DNA of 64,000 nt, taken from positions 59,019,395 to 59,083,394 of the forward strand of contig CM046307.1 in assembly GCA_025267735.1 (NCBI GenBank). The letters are read 5' to 3'. The DNA is from Mactra quadrangularis. Taxonomy: Eukaryota; Mollusca; Bivalvia; Venerida; Mactridae. Below the pieces are notes generated by a model that was not told the origin of the DNA, did no database searches, and saw nothing but the letters and a program-made list of their open reading frames with translations. Shown in pieces: positions 55,609 to 59,420 of this stretch; the first letter of the stretch is position 1; each line of letters starts with the position of its first letter. Made by a program: the position numbers and the translations under genes.

Positions 55609-56835
55609 AGAGACATAGTTAGAGAAAGGGTAAGCGAAAGGGTCGACAAAGAGGAATGGAAAAGGAAGGGGGAAAGACAGGGGGAGAAGAGAAAGATCGG
55701 GAGAGAGGGGAGAGACAGAGTGGGTGAGAGAGATAGGGTGCGTGGAGAGAGAAAAGATGGAGAGAGAGGGGAAGGGAGAAATAGAGAGATAGAGAGAGAG
55801 GGGAGAGAAAAACAGAGGGATATATTTTCATAGAGAGTAGCTCGGCGAGGGGGACACAGAGAAAGTGCAAGAGAGCGGGTGGGGGGGGGGGGTATATTCA
55901 TCTATTCATCTTGATATTTGTATCAAATATCATATATCTCTTTCATCTATTCATGTTATCGATCAGTTATATCTTCAACAAGGTATATGGACAGTGAATA
56001 AATATAGAAGATTTTAGCTAAATCATTGAATGCTTGTATACACGTACAGGGTACATATATCAATAGATAACAGGGTTTATAAACGTACTTATTATATAGT
56101 TCATATTATACAGTGCATTCTAACGTGATTCCTTCTTTTACATTTCTCTATGTTCGTTATAAACAAAGAACTAATTCCACCGTTGCATAATCTGCAATGT
56201 TGATAAACGTAATAATGTGTGTTTTGCCAACTATAAGGTTATTTGTTATTTAAATATTATTTGTTGTTTTAAATATCGGCCTTAAGATCAATTTATATGT
56301 CAGTATGAAAACAATTTGGCTTTTATTTTTCGTGGAATATTGTCTATTTTACAACGATGAGTGTTTTGAGAGCTTGTTCACTATTGACTACGCTCTTCTA
56401 GTTATTCCTACGCACCAAACTTTCCACTGTTGCATATATAGCCATCTATAACATGAAGCATTTCCCAATGTAATAATATGTGGAATAGTCTTACGTGCAT
56501 GCACTAAACTCCTCATAAATGTATAAACGACCATTTAAGGACATAATTATATAATTATGGCCTAATTCTAAAATCATGGAATGTTCATACTGAGACACTA
56601 AACACCCCGCCGTTGTATAATGAACACTATCATTTGTAAAACATACAATATTTTATAATTATACTCACAGTATGGTAGTGGTTCTTGGAACTGCAGGTAT
56701 TGTCTCCAGCTGTAAAAACATACACCTTACAGTCGTGCCATAACATTGGCATCGATCTGGACATTGGGCTTCTACTGATGTCACTTGAAATACTCCATAG
56801 AATAACGCCAGCGTTATCCAAGTATACGAATACAT
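1..56835 (-). CDS. PXDN: Peroxidasin homologue, 5' part of a split gene (16 exons, about 990 codons in window)
   Basis: Peroxidasin is a secreted multidomain haem peroxidase of the extracellular matrix. The family uses H2O2 and bromide to make hypobromous acid, which forms sulfilimine cross-links between collagen IV NC1 domains. Sixteen exons with GT-AG borders and matching phases translate to signal peptide (1-23), LRRNT (C25-C38), four LRRs (56-152), LRRCT (C161, C163, C185, C206), a spacer (207-232), Ig1 (C256-C305), a polar linker (324-367), Ig2 (C391-C438), Ig3 (C480-C529), Ig4 (C571-C618), the pre-peroxidase linker and the N-terminal peroxidase domain. Peroxidase signatures seen are WGQFIDHD (Q846, D849, H850) and the calcium loop TSYIDGS (929-935). 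This domain order is found only in peroxidasins. The frame stays open at base 1, so the rest of the peroxidase domain and any VWC domain are missing because of the window edge, not a mutation. No internal stop was found. The identification is near certain; exact splice sites are by eye. Confidence 0.96.
566..1311. other. Intron between exons 16 and 15
   Basis: 746 bases of AT-rich intron. I see no repeat, exon or RNA gene in it. Confidence 0.8.
1312..1545 (-). CDS. PXDN: Peroxidasin exon 15: peroxidase domain entry
   Basis: 234 nt, phase 1 at both ends, with a TTACAG acceptor and GTGTGT donor. It encodes [15 protein letters not shown], then [26 protein letters not shown] and YENGFNTP. [22 protein letters not shown] is a hallmark of peroxidasins and related animal haem peroxidases. 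The Cys-rich stretch SGC...C...C also matches the family, where cysteines of this region support disulfide assembly. Confidence 0.96.
1614..1675. repeat. Short inverted repeat (AAAGGGAGGTAA arms)
   Basis: AAAGGGAGGTAA and its near-perfect reverse complement TTACCTCCCTTT flank about 38 bases, in the intron between exons 15 and 14. It could be a tiny MITE remnant or a hairpin in the transcript. Confidence 0.5.
2578..2780 (+). pseudogene. 3' end of a non-LTR retrotransposon RT gene (fragment)
   Basis: Fifty-nine open codons, ending in TAG at 2755-2757, start with [20 protein letters not shown] and continue with [19 protein letters not shown] and TGLTV. The pattern C-x-G-x-EDQT-x-EHIL-x-C, then L..T..FI..TGL and a stop, is typical of the extreme C terminus after the reverse transcriptase of LINE-type elements. 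A short downstream stretch (AACAATAAGAAGAGG) may be the 3' UTR. The rest of the element is absent, as expected from 5' truncation. It is antisense to the host gene and ends within about 15 bases of the exon 14 donor. Confidence 0.65.
2794..3057 (-). CDS. PXDN: Peroxidasin exon 14: linker and start of peroxidase region
   Basis: 264 nt, phase 1 at both ends, with a TTACAG acceptor and GTAAGT donor. It encodes [20 protein letters not shown], then [19 protein letters not shown] and [18 protein letters not shown]. It aligns with the helical region just before the peroxidase domain (DRAINSTRTHLFD, DLLALFRYP, ARAGEIFERTLQLIQEHV in the vertebrate protein). NITR is a conserved N-glycosylation sequon. 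Confidence 0.95.
3058..3486. other. Intron between exons 14 and 13
   Basis: 429 bases, AT-rich, with no feature recognised. Confidence 0.8.
3487..3747 (-). CDS. PXDN: Peroxidasin exon 13: Ig4
   Basis: 261 nt, phase 1 at both ends, with a TTTAG acceptor and GTAAAT donor. It encodes one complete Ig domain: C571 in ISLDC, W583 in YRWVKDG, and [15 protein letters not shown] with C618. Like Ig2 it is a single-exon domain. Confidence 0.94.
3748..4391. other. Intron between exons 13 and 12
   Basis: 644 bases, AT-rich, with no feature recognised. Confidence 0.8.
4392..4553 (-). CDS. PXDN: Peroxidasin exon 12: Ig3, second half
   Basis: 162 nt with a TTTCAG acceptor. The donor GTACTG is weak but keeps phase 1. 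It encodes [20 protein letters not shown], then [16 protein letters not shown] with C529 and closing strand AELQV. It completes Ig3. Confidence 0.91.
4689..4805 (+). mobile_element. MITE family 1, 3' fragment
   Basis: This follows the right half of the MITE family described at 31121-31365: TGATGCTGATTTCGGAATA, then GGATTTTGTCTAAGGACC and a decayed terminus GAAGGACACTT. The left end is not recognisable. Confidence 0.55.
5220..5336 (-). CDS. PXDN: Peroxidasin exon 11: Ig3, first half
   Basis: 117 nt with a TTTCAG acceptor and GTGAGT donor, phase 1. It encodes [20 protein letters not shown], then [18 protein letters not shown], with C480 and W492. It has no ATG-started frame of useful length and was found from splice signals and the Ig motif. 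Confidence 0.93.
5640..5836 (+). repeat. GA-rich purine tract
   Basis: Nearly 200 bases of imperfect GA/GAAA/GGGA repeats in the intron between exons 11 and 10. On the coding strand it is a long polypyrimidine tract. Reading frames through it (Arg/Glu or Ser/Leu/Phe rich) are artefacts. Confidence 0.85.
6545..6685. mobile_element. Decayed copy of the foldback element at 38486-38816
   Basis: GGAACTCCTCAGCTATTC and TTTTTAGTCCATAAATTTGA match GGAACTCCTCGGCCATTC and the reverse complement of the inner part of the 38.6-kb element, in the same spacing order. The copy is strongly mutated and partial. Confidence 0.5.
6835..6982 (-). mobile_element. tRNA-derived SINE family A, 3' part (split by insertion)
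   Basis: This aligns base by base with the 3' body of the intact copy at 34279-34552 (GTGTCAACACAAT, GTAATTTTTACGG, CTTTCCTGGACC, AGTACTCACCTACCCTTC). On the minus strand it ends with GTTGACACAGCATTAAACCC and a T/A tail. Its 5' head continues at 8254 after a 1.27-kb insertion. Confidence 0.8.
7455..7600. other. Non-repeat spacer inside the pearl-like core
   Basis: About 145 bases (from GAACTAATTTCATG to about GGTTGAAGG) that do not follow the surrounding unit. They are AT-rich and explain the wide gap between the second and third AACCTAGG markers. They may be a secondary insertion or a replaced monomer. Confidence 0.4.
8151..8207 (+). repeat. ACGG/ACAG tetranucleotide microsatellite
   Basis: GGACAGACGGACAGACTGACAG-type repeats lie just inside the right end of the pearl-like element, where such elements carry their microsatellite. 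Confidence 0.75.
8254..8392 (-). mobile_element. tRNA-derived SINE family A, 5' head (split by insertion)
   Basis: This is the other half of the SINE. On the minus strand it holds tRNA-like promoter boxes: a degenerate box A near GCGCAGTTGGTAGCGCACC and a box B region GGTATGGTTTCAAATCCC, then the body matching the 34.4-kb copy (CCATGAAAATTTGACAATAA). Joined to 6835-6982 it makes one full element. Confidence 0.75.
8449..8715 (-). CDS. PXDN: Peroxidasin exon 10: Ig2
   Basis: 267 nt, phase 1 at both ends, with a TTTCAG acceptor and GTAAGT donor. One exon encodes the complete I-set domain: [21 protein letters not shown]391, W403, then [16 protein letters not shown] with C438, ending LTVQ. Confidence 0.95.
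9874..10013 (+). mobile_element. SINE family C, diverged copy
   Basis: ACCATGTTGTTTCCTTGAAC, then TCCTACTAGCTCAGT and GAAGTGGACTC, matches the minus-strand copy at 62600-62770 (CCCGTTGTTTCCATGAGC, TCCTGCTAGCTCAGT, GAAGTAGACTC). The upstream part aligns with the tRNA-like head of that copy but has lost good box B sequence. Confidence 0.55.
10241..10527 (-). CDS. PXDN: Peroxidasin exon 9: Ig1, second half, plus long polar linker
   Basis: 287 nt with a TTTCACAG acceptor; the donor GTAACA is weak. It encodes [20 protein letters not shown], then [19 protein letters not shown], which completes Ig1 (DxGxYxC, C305). After the last Ig strand (VVLRMN) comes a run of about 44 residues rich in Asn, His, Arg and Thr (324-367) before Ig2. 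Vertebrate peroxidasin has a linker of only a few residues here. Confidence 0.92.
10528..11247. other. Intron between exons 9 and 8
   Basis: 720 bases, AT-rich with short T and A runs. No feature recognised. Confidence 0.8.
11248..11365 (-). CDS. PXDN: Peroxidasin exon 8: Ig1, first half
   Basis: 118 nt with a TTTCAG acceptor and GTAAGT donor, leaving in phase 2. It encodes [20 protein letters not shown], then [19 protein letters not shown]. The Ig Cys (C256) and Trp (W268) are present, and the text closely follows the family [19 protein letters not shown]. Confidence 0.95.
11600..11812. mobile_element. Foldback element with arms of about 90 bases
   Basis: The left arm (GGTGGCAAATACCATGAGAC, then AGAAAACAGCGAGAAA and CTCAGAGTTTTT) is the imperfect reverse complement of the right arm (AACTTTGAGTTAAGG, TTTCTTGCTGTTTTCTTT, GGTATTGCTGCCG). 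The loop is about 20 bases. This is a MITE-like or foldback repeat in the intron between exons 8 and 7. Confidence 0.65.
12270..12422 (+). repeat. Minisatellite with TTTATAGGTCAA motif
   Basis: Six to seven irregular units of about 25-30 bases built on TATAGGTCAA, for example ATAGGTCAACATTG, TATAGGTCAAATTGTACAG, TATAGGTCAATGATGTGGAG and TATAGGTCAAAATTGG. Confidence 0.7.
12630..13233 (+). repeat. Tandem repeat array ending at the exon 7 splice donor
   Basis: Four units (about 180, 180, 120 and 120 bases) share GCTGAAATACAGTGGAGTGC, AGCACAGAAGGATC, CATACATTTAAATGCATGC, then ATATTGACTTTAAT and CCTAGAAGCAACTAC. The two shorter units have lost the same middle segment. The last unit runs into exon 7, so its TAGAAGCAACTAC end is the reverse complement of the exon 7 donor region. 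Confidence 0.75.
13234..13311 (-). CDS. PXDN: Peroxidasin exon 7: unusual 26-residue spacer between LRRCT and Ig1
   Basis: An open 78-nt stretch with phase 1 at both ends, between ATCTTAG and GTAGTT. It encodes about 26 residues starting [17 protein letters not shown] and ending LLQYYSYRR. Vertebrate peroxidasin passes straight from LRRCT to Ig1, so this exon has no clear counterpart. Skipping it also keeps the frame (exon 6 ends G; exons 7 and 8 both begin AT), so it may be an optional cassette. The donor lies in a tandem-repeat array. It is supported only by splice signals and open frame, without a conserved domain. Confidence 0.55.
13312..14430. other. Intron between exons 7 and 6
   Basis: 1.1 kb, AT-rich. 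No repeat or exon recognised. An 82-codon frame at 13856-14104 (minus) has no domain or splice support. Confidence 0.7.
14431..14594 (-). CDS. PXDN: Peroxidasin exon 6: LRRCT cap
   Basis: 164 nt, entering in phase 2 and leaving in phase 1, with a TTGCAG acceptor and GTAAGT donor. It encodes [20 protein letters not shown], then AAATCDYP and EFNC. The four cysteines (C161, C163, C185, C206) show the LRRCT pattern CxC...C...C and seal the LRR solenoid. Confidence 0.95.
14670..14917 (+). mobile_element. MITE family 1, full-length copy
   Basis: Starts CAATGCCCACCAAAAGTTCT after TA and ends AGAACGTTTGTAGAGCACTC before TA. It includes the shared interior TGCTGGTTTTAGAATTTGCT and GGGGTTTGTCCAAG. It is diverged, about 248 bases, and lies just upstream (gene sense) of exon 6. 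Confidence 0.65.
15723..15900 (+). mobile_element. SINE family B, 5'-truncated copy
   Basis: AGCCATTCTCCCTCCTACCA through AGCCTTTCCAGGAGGTGTGA matches the body of the full copy at 19670-19979 at about 85% by eye. It lacks the tRNA-like head and ends in an AACAAAAACAAA tail. Confidence 0.8.
17045..17110 (+). repeat. 22-base tandem repeat, three units
   Basis: Three consecutive 22-base units starting ATTGCATCAGGCGAGG, ATTGCGTCTGGTGAGG and ATTACATCAGTTGTAG. A small, diverged minisatellite in the intron between exons 6 and 5. Confidence 0.65.
17111..19424. other. Rest of intron between exons 6 and 5
   Basis: AT-rich sequence with no exon, RNA gene or clear repeat seen. Confidence 0.65.
19425..19496 (-). 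CDS. PXDN: Peroxidasin exon 5: LRR 4 (matches the last LRR of vertebrate PXDN)
   Basis: A 72-nt phase-2 exon between TTTCAG and GTAAGT. It encodes [15 protein letters not shown] and on to LKRL. This aligns with the fifth vertebrate repeat (FLHNNRITHL through MKRL), not the fourth, so one repeat is missing between exons 4 and 5. Confidence 0.93.
19670..19979 (+). mobile_element. SINE family B, full-length copy with tRNA head
   Basis: The first 71 bases fold like a tRNA: acceptor arm GCCCGGC against GCAGGGC (6 of 7 pairs), box A TAGCTCAGTTGGTAG and box B GGTTCGATTCC. A body without tRNA similarity follows, then the tail GGAGTTAAACCCAACAAAAA. A tRNA-like pol III promoter head plus body and LINE-like tail defines a tRNA-derived SINE, not a tRNA gene. 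Confidence 0.85.
20051..20166 (+). mobile_element. MITE family 1, 3' fragment
   Basis: GACTCAGATGACTCTTTGATTC, then TTTATTCTTAAAACAGAATT and GGACTTTTGGAGGGCACTG with TA two bases on. This is the well-preserved right half of the family; the left half is missing. Confidence 0.7.
21450..21550 (+). repeat. Repeat family D, copy 1
   Basis: CCATGACTTTACCTATTAAC, AAAGGTTTACAGT, ATTTTGTCCCAC and AGCTCATGATTATGTTTATG align in order with 24640-24735. The shared unit is about 100 bases. The class is unknown; it may be a SINE body fragment. Confidence 0.6.
22284..22475 (+). mobile_element. Possible tRNA-derived SINE, diverged
   Basis: A tRNA-like stretch with a box B-like AGGTTTGAATTCAA is followed by TTCTTAACAAAGGAATGTTG and TTTGTCTACTTC, similar in style to the body of SINE family C. 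Box A is poor. Related to family C at best distantly. Confidence 0.4.
22613..22684 (-). CDS. PXDN: Peroxidasin exon 4: LRR 3
   Basis: A 72-nt phase-2 exon between TTTCAG and GTAAGT. It encodes [15 protein letters not shown] and on to LEQL, nearly the same as the YLYKNEIQSI repeat of vertebrate peroxidasin. In that protein the next repeat starts YLHFN; here it is not found (see findings). Confidence 0.94.
23765..24377. mobile_element. Foldback MITE, 613 bases, with inverted repeats of about 270 bases
   Basis: TACTAATGGACAAAAGT at the left end is the exact reverse complement of ACTTTTGTCCATTAGTA at the right end. Pairing continues almost unbroken through GGTATCGTTAGAAAGAGAATG, CAAATGATTGCGTTGAGTCA and TGACCCCCATTAACCC to a loop of roughly 75 bases near 24040-24110. 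TA borders and a GGACAAAAGTATTGTCC-type terminus fit a Tc1/mariner-derived non-autonomous element. No transposase remains. Confidence 0.85.
24640..24735 (+). repeat. Repeat family D, copy 2
   Basis: CCATGGCTTTATCTATTAGC, AAAGGTTTACAGTAGCATTT and TGTCCCACTTGG, then GAGCATATGGTTATGTCTAC, matches the copy at 21450-21550. Confidence 0.6.
25106..25177 (-). CDS. PXDN: Peroxidasin exon 3: LRR 2
   Basis: A 72-nt phase-2 exon with a CAG acceptor and GTAAGT donor. It encodes [15 protein letters not shown] and on to LRYL, matching the family LLNNNxIxxI repeat. The LRR motif LxxNxL is intact. Confidence 0.94.
25178..26584. other. Intron between exons 3 and 2
   Basis: 1.4 kb, AT-rich, with no feature recognised. 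Confidence 0.75.
26585..26656 (-). CDS. PXDN: Peroxidasin exon 2: LRR 1
   Basis: This is exactly 72 nt, phase 2 at both ends, between TTTTCAG and GTAAGT. It encodes [16 protein letters not shown] and on to LDTL, very close to LDLRFNxIxxIxxGAF in other peroxidasins. It follows a 30-kb intron 1. Being symmetric, it can be lost or duplicated without breaking the frame. Confidence 0.94.
28585..29150 (+). repeat. Degenerate tandem array, unit about 115 bases
   Basis: Units are marked by GGACCACAAAC-type sequence (28592, 28794, 28909, 29023), then CCAACTCGTGACCTACATG, GTTTTGAGG and GGAAACACCCCAATTAAAG. The last two spacings are 115 and 114 bases; the first gap of about 202 bases probably holds nearly two decayed units. 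A 111-codon minus-strand frame at 28581-28916 is a by-product. Confidence 0.65.
31121..31365 (+). mobile_element. MITE family 1, full-length reference copy
   Basis: 245 bases flanked by TA on both sides. It starts CAGTGTCCTCCAAACCTTTT and ends AGGACTTTTGGAGGGCACTG, giving terminal inverted repeats of about 24 bases. CAGTG next to a duplicated TA is the Tc1/mariner signature. No coding capacity. Confidence 0.82.
31870..32072 (-). mobile_element. tRNA-derived SINE family F
   Basis: Read on the minus strand, the head has box A TAGTCCAGTGGTAGGACGC and box B GGTTCGAACCC about 40 bases later, then a body with GGTACCTGTGAGGGTGG and CGCTGCGCCAAAGTGTCGG. The structure is that of a SINE with a tRNA-like pol III promoter; an isolated tRNA gene is less likely because the acceptor stem does not close. 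Confidence 0.65.
34279..34552 (-). mobile_element. tRNA-derived SINE family A, intact copy
   Basis: On the minus strand: box A TAGCACAGTTGGTAGCGCG, box B GGTTCGAATCC, body CCATGAAAATTTGACAATAA through GGTGAGTACTGGTTATAAAC, and 3' end GTTGACACGGCGTTAAAA. It is the reference for the split copy at 6835-8392 and the plus-strand copy at 48725-49008. Confidence 0.85.
37325..37380 (+). repeat. Short tandem duplication
   Basis: TATAGGTTTTAGACATTTTG occurs twice about 30 bases apart, each after a TTAATTTTA- or AACTTA-type stretch. Confidence 0.7.
38486..38816. mobile_element. Foldback element, 330 bases
   Basis: Outer arms: AACGATACATTCGGAACTCC and TCGGCCATTCGCTGCGAATA on the left mirror TATTCGCAGCGAATGGCCGA and GGAGTTCCGAATGTATCGTT on the right. 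Inner arms: AGGCAATGAGTGATGTTTC mirrors GAAACATCACTCAATGCCT. The arms are nearly identical, so this copy is young. It is more GC-rich and CpG-rich than its surroundings. A fragment, CATTCGGAGTTCCTCGG, also occurs at 39112. Confidence 0.8.
41045..41193 (+). mobile_element. Probable LINE 3' end with TTCTG tail
   Basis: A T-rich stretch leads to GAGGCCGAGATAAAGGTTTA and then (TTCTG)4. A GAxATAAAxxTTTATTCT signal followed by a short pentanucleotide tail is typical of the 3' end of CR1/L2-like non-LTR elements. No coding part remains. Confidence 0.45.
43731..44058 (+). repeat. Pentanucleotide microsatellite (CATAG)n with CAGAG and CAGAA zones
   Basis: (CAGAA)n variants come first, then about 43 nearly pure CATAG units (43781-43994), CAGAG units (43995-44027) and CAGAA units to 44058. 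A period of five bases leaves all three minus-strand frames open, giving false Met-Leu-Cys-Tyr-Ala proteins. Confidence 0.95.
46085..46140. repeat. Short palindrome, TCTCGTACC/GGTACGAGA type
   Basis: CCATTCTCGTACC and GGGTACGAGAATGG flank GAGAATCTTGATAACCTT. A related palindrome occurs at 50665-50741. Confidence 0.6.
46202..46428. mobile_element. MITE, 227 bases, with inner-palindromic termini
   Basis: CCTTTTCACAAAAAACTTAC, then AGTTATCGTAAGT on the left, is the reverse complement of ACTTACGATAACT and GTAAGTTTTTGTGAAAAG on the right. Each terminus is itself a palindrome (ACTTACGATAA/TTATCGTAAGT). Confidence 0.78.
47112..47357 (-). mobile_element. MITE family 1, full-length copy in reverse orientation
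   Basis: CAGTGCCATTCAAAATTCCT to AGGAACTTTTGAAGGGCACTG with TA on both sides. Its left interior (TTTTAAGAATAAACCGATT) is the reverse complement of the 3' part of other copies. Confidence 0.8.
47590..47865 (+). repeat. GAT-rich imperfect trinucleotide region
   Basis: Runs of GATGATGATGAT interleaved with GATGACGATGAAGACGACC and GATGATAATGATGAGGATG. The 148-codon frame here (Met/Val-rich, then poly-Asp) follows from the repeat. Confidence 0.75.
48725..49008 (+). mobile_element. tRNA-derived SINE family A, diverged copy
   Basis: Box B-like GGATTTGAATCCCACC, then CCATGAAAACTTGACAATAT, GGTGAGTGCTGGTTAAAGAC and the tail AAAGCGTTAAACCCAACAAA. The head before box B is degraded. Confidence 0.75.
49516..49771 (+). 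mobile_element. MITE family 1, full-length copy
   Basis: CAATGCCCTTCAAAATTTCT to CCAGGTACTTTTGTGGCACGG followed by TA, with the family interior AGCTGGTTTTGGAACTTGCT and GGGATTTTGTCC. 256 bases. Confidence 0.75.
50665..50741. repeat. Short palindrome related to 46085-46140
   Basis: GCATTCTCGTTCCCAAAGG, then ATCAAGATTCTC, is mirrored by GAGAATCTTGACCTTTGGG and TTCTAGAATGC. The motif GAATCTTGA(TA)ACCTTTGGG is shared with the 46.1-kb copy. Confidence 0.6.
50773..51076. mobile_element. Possible hAT-type MITE
   Basis: AGGGCTGCCACGAA at the left and a mirrored GCAGCCTTA at the right, with ATACCGCGGT repeated near both ends (one inverted pair) and several GGTTCGAACC-like palindromes inside. The AGGGCTGCCAC start resembles hAT termini. 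No target duplication could be confirmed. Confidence 0.4.
52295..52711. mobile_element. Possible pogo/Tigger-type MITE, diverged
   Basis: CAGTCAACCTGTATCAACAG, then CACCTCTATATAACG, at the left is similar to the reverse complement of the right end (GGTGGTCGTTAAGACATG, GTACTG), with TA on both sides. It holds a segment near 52400-52475 shared with 59300-59420. Confidence 0.45.
53965..54553 (+). mobile_element. MITE family 1 copy interrupted by another element
   Basis: The left end CACTACCCTTCAAAATCTTG follows TA; the right end GGACTTTTGAAGGGCACTG precedes TA. The left interior (GATTCTGATTTAGAAATTAG) and right interior (CACGATTTTGTCCTTGG) fit the family. A segment of about 340 bases (about 54146-54488) splits them. 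Confidence 0.75.
54146..54488. mobile_element. GC-richer element with CAGTCCCATAAA termini
   Basis: CTCAGTCCCATAAA at the left is mirrored by TTTATGGGACTGTAG at the right. The interior is rich in GTACG and CGTACGG motifs and much richer in CpG than the window. It sits inside a MITE family 1 copy. Minus-strand frames of 74 and 78 codons here lack any domain. Confidence 0.65.
55541..55892 (+). repeat. (GA)30 microsatellite and GA-rich tract ending in poly-G
   Basis: Pure GA for 60 bases (55541-55600), a G run, then GAGA/GGGA-rich sequence to about 55870 and a 12-base G run at 55881-55892. It lies about 780 bases inside intron 1 from exon 1. Frames through it are artefacts. Confidence 0.92.
55893..56668. 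other. Intron 1 sequence next to exon 1
   Basis: AT-rich, with no repeat or exon recognised. Confidence 0.7.
56669..56835 (-). CDS. PXDN: Peroxidasin exon 1: signal peptide and LRRNT
   Basis: The ATG is at 56835-56833 and starts [18 protein letters not shown], a hydrophobic signal peptide with likely cleavage after VEA (residue 23). CPDRCQC and a fourth Cys in TTVRC form the LRRNT cap, followed by LETIPAVP, which matches the family (VPAVAP in the vertebrate protein). The exon ends in phase 2 before a strong GTGAGT donor. The open frame extends upstream to 56865, but that codon is GTG, so the first real Met is used here. Secretion fits the matrix role of the family. Confidence 0.93.
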
Positions 56836-57395
56836 TATTATAAATATACTTTTTATATTTTTCACTTAAAAGTTTTCGAAAAAATAAAATTTACCAAATA
56901 AATCAGCAAAAATCACTAATCACAAGTTTTTACACAATTTAAACCATTTAATCTTAAGATAAATATCAACGATTTATATTTAATAATTTATTTTCCTAAA
57001 ATCATACTTCATTATTTTTACATTGTAATAAACACTATCCTACCGAAGGTACACACCGATTGACTGAAATGAATCACGAATAATCAACACAGAGAATATA
57101 CTAGTGCAAACTATACTTCCATTCAGACGACGGAATCTTCACTGTCAGACTGAACGCTTTTAAGTATGAACGATTTAATCACATATTAAACACTTCCGAG
57201 TGCAATTTTTAATGTTCACCCTTTAACCACCTTAGCGATATTATTAATATTAGACAGTCGAAGATTTAAACATCACTCCAACAGATCACTCCACTGTATG
57301 TATCAAAATGACATTCCATGCACGTCTTCCTTCGCGATGAGAAAAAATACATTAAGTGCGTGTTCAGATAAACCCCAGTTTGTAAACGCTCACAC
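56836..57395 (-). other. Presumed 5' UTR and proximal promoter region
   Basis: AT-rich sequence directly upstream of the start codon with no recognised coding exon. Part of it should be the 5' UTR. A spliced leader cannot be excluded. Confidence 0.4.
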
Positions 57396-57422
57396 TATCG
57401 TCTGCAATTTTTGTGTACGGAG

Positions 57423-57430
57423 TATTTATA
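57423..57430 (-). promoter_or_regulatory. Possible TATA element upstream of peroxidasin
   Basis: TATAAATA is read on the minus strand, 588 bases upstream of the ATG. If used, transcription would start near 57395-57400 and give an unspliced leader of about 560 nt. AT-rich DNA yields such motifs by chance and no other core promoter signal was found. Confidence 0.22.
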
Positions 57431-57439
57431 TGTACATGT

Positions 57440-59050
57440 ATATCCAAAAAAATTAACCCCTTTTCTATGCAATATGTCCCTCACCTTTTCTTTTCACCTA
57501 ATGAATCATCAATAACCCCTTGTCATCCTGTTTTATTCAATCGCTTAACTTAACCATATTGATGTTAAACTTCTCTCTCTACTTCAGCAAAAGACTCGAT
57601 TATTTTCAACTTAATAACATTTTTACTAACATTAATATCCTCAAGGTTTGTATAAATAAACTAATAACAAAAATATAAAAAAAGGTTTTCGGGTTTTATT
57701 TTACTAGATGCAGTCTGTCGAATGATCGTGAATGTCAAATTCCACAGGGGTCAAGGTTGGGATAATATCTCCCCAATTCGCGGCCGCGGTGACATTAAAA
57801 ATCGTCTGTATTTAAACAAGATATAAACCCGTCTTTAAACCCTGGCAAAATCGCAGTATTTAATTTAATATGATAAAATTTGAAGAGTGTCGGAAGATCA
57901 ATAAAGATTTAAAGCAACTGAAAGTATAACAAGCCAGTGTCAATTTAGTCGAGATAATGACTGAAATACACCATGTATCTTAATATCTAAACTATTGAAC
58001 AGTCCACAGGCTGTCAACATAAAGAGCCCGCCTCATTTTTCATTACAAATATAAATGTATATAAAAATAAATGCATGTAATTCATCACCTCAGACACCAC
58101 GAAAAAATCGTCTATCTCATTCAAGGGGCTTCTGTGTTTTATTTCTGTGCCGATTAAAAAAAACTTAATTCATACCGACAACCTGTGGTACTGCACTCCC
58201 CGTTCAAAATTTCAACTTAAATTGCCATTTGATAAAAAATAACTTTAAGATGAATTAACGGTTTAATTGAGCTCATTTTATCTTTGAAACTAAAGTTTTG
58301 ATTGTACAAGGTATCAAAAAACATTATCAAGTGAAAATATTACCATTTGTTTTCCACATTGTTTATTTTAGTGATTTAACGAGTGAATGCAAGTCTAATG
58401 CTGTAGCCGTTGATTTACATCCTGCATTTCTACAGTAACAAAAATTCTCTCTTATTCATTATCAACCGATGGAAGAAGTAATTCAATAGTTTTCAATTGC
58501 ATGCATTCAAGCGCAGACAGATATTTTCATACATGTTTTCCCGTAAATTTAGTAAATTTAATTTTCATGAATAACACAACAGATGTGCAAATTAAATCAT
58601 GCCCATGATATCTAAGTTATAGATATGATAATTATATATGCTTTTATAGAATACGAAAATCTGGTTCGCGTTGTAGAAAATGTAATATCAAAATATCATC
58701 AATGTTTAAATCCGGCGTATAGTGAATAATTTGATGAATGATAAGGTTTCCTAAGCTCAAGTCCTAGAAACTTGCTCTCAGAATTTGATAAGCAATTATA
58801 CCAGGCTCTTATCACAGGATATAACCTTGATATATGTGTACAAACATTTCACAAACGCTCTCAAACATGCTGTGATGGAATGTCAACAATTGATAATAAA
58901 TTGTTGTTTTATCTTATCCTGATTATATTCTTGTATACTGACCACTTGTTGTTATTGTTCCTTTATTTCATTGAAGGTAAAGAAAATACTAGGCTATTTG
59001 AGACAAATACCATACGTGATATTGCTCCAATTTATTAGGTTGCATGTATT
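57440..59050. other. 5' flank, no gene seen
   Basis: AT-rich apart from a short GC patch with GCGGCCGC at 57780-57787. No recognised exon, repeat or RNA gene. Confidence 0.6.
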
Positions 59051-59219
59051 TGTTACAATAATTTCTTTTTGTTGTTAAATGTAAAGTATTTACTCTGGAG
59101 CATTGTGGAACAAGTAAACTGAACAAGGGAAGTTTCTGATGCAGACAAATAAGCACAACATATACATGTATGTACAACTGCTTGTACGAATGTGTTCCAT
59201 TTAGTCTCAATTCCTCTGT

Positions 59220-59420
59220 TGAAAGCCCCTAGGCTTGGTACTGTTGCGATGTACTCTGGAATCTGGTCGCACTCATACAGGCGTACCACAAAATGAAGCG
59301 TGCATGAAGCTCCCCGAAAACAGTCAATTCCCGTTGGAACAACTCGATCTTCGATAGTCGCCCTACACACTTGGTAATCGTCAGTTTACGGAATCACCCG
59401 AGTGGTTTTCCGAATGAGTA
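59220..59420 (-). repeat. Repeat family E segment with an open frame
   Basis: On the minus strand CATTCGGAAAACCACTCGGG, then TTCCGTAAACTGA, resembles CATTCCGGAAACCAAAGGG and TTCCGTAAATTGA at about 52440-52470. A 105-codon minus frame (59053-59370, Cys-rich start) crosses it. I do not recognise the protein; it may be a transposon remnant. Confidence 0.35.

Larger units (their letters stand above)
26657..56668 (-). other. Intron 1 of peroxidasin, 30 kb
   Basis: A single phase-2 intron separates the signal/LRRNT exon from LRR 1. Repeats inside it are listed separately. Unlabelled stretches in which I see no gene or clear repeat are 26657-28580, 29160-31110, 32080-34270, 34560-38480, 38820-41040, 41200-43730, 44060-46080, 46430-47100, 47870-48720, 49010-49510, 49780-50640, 51080-52290, 52720-53960 and 54560-55530. 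Short open frames in them (up to about 128 codons) show no domain, codon pattern or splice context. First introns often carry enhancers, but none can be named here. Confidence 0.85.

Noticed and set aside
56836..56865. Longer N terminus for exon 1 (ten more residues)
   Set aside because: The codon at 56865 is GTG, not ATG. The first in-frame ATG is at 56835 and gives a standard signal peptide.
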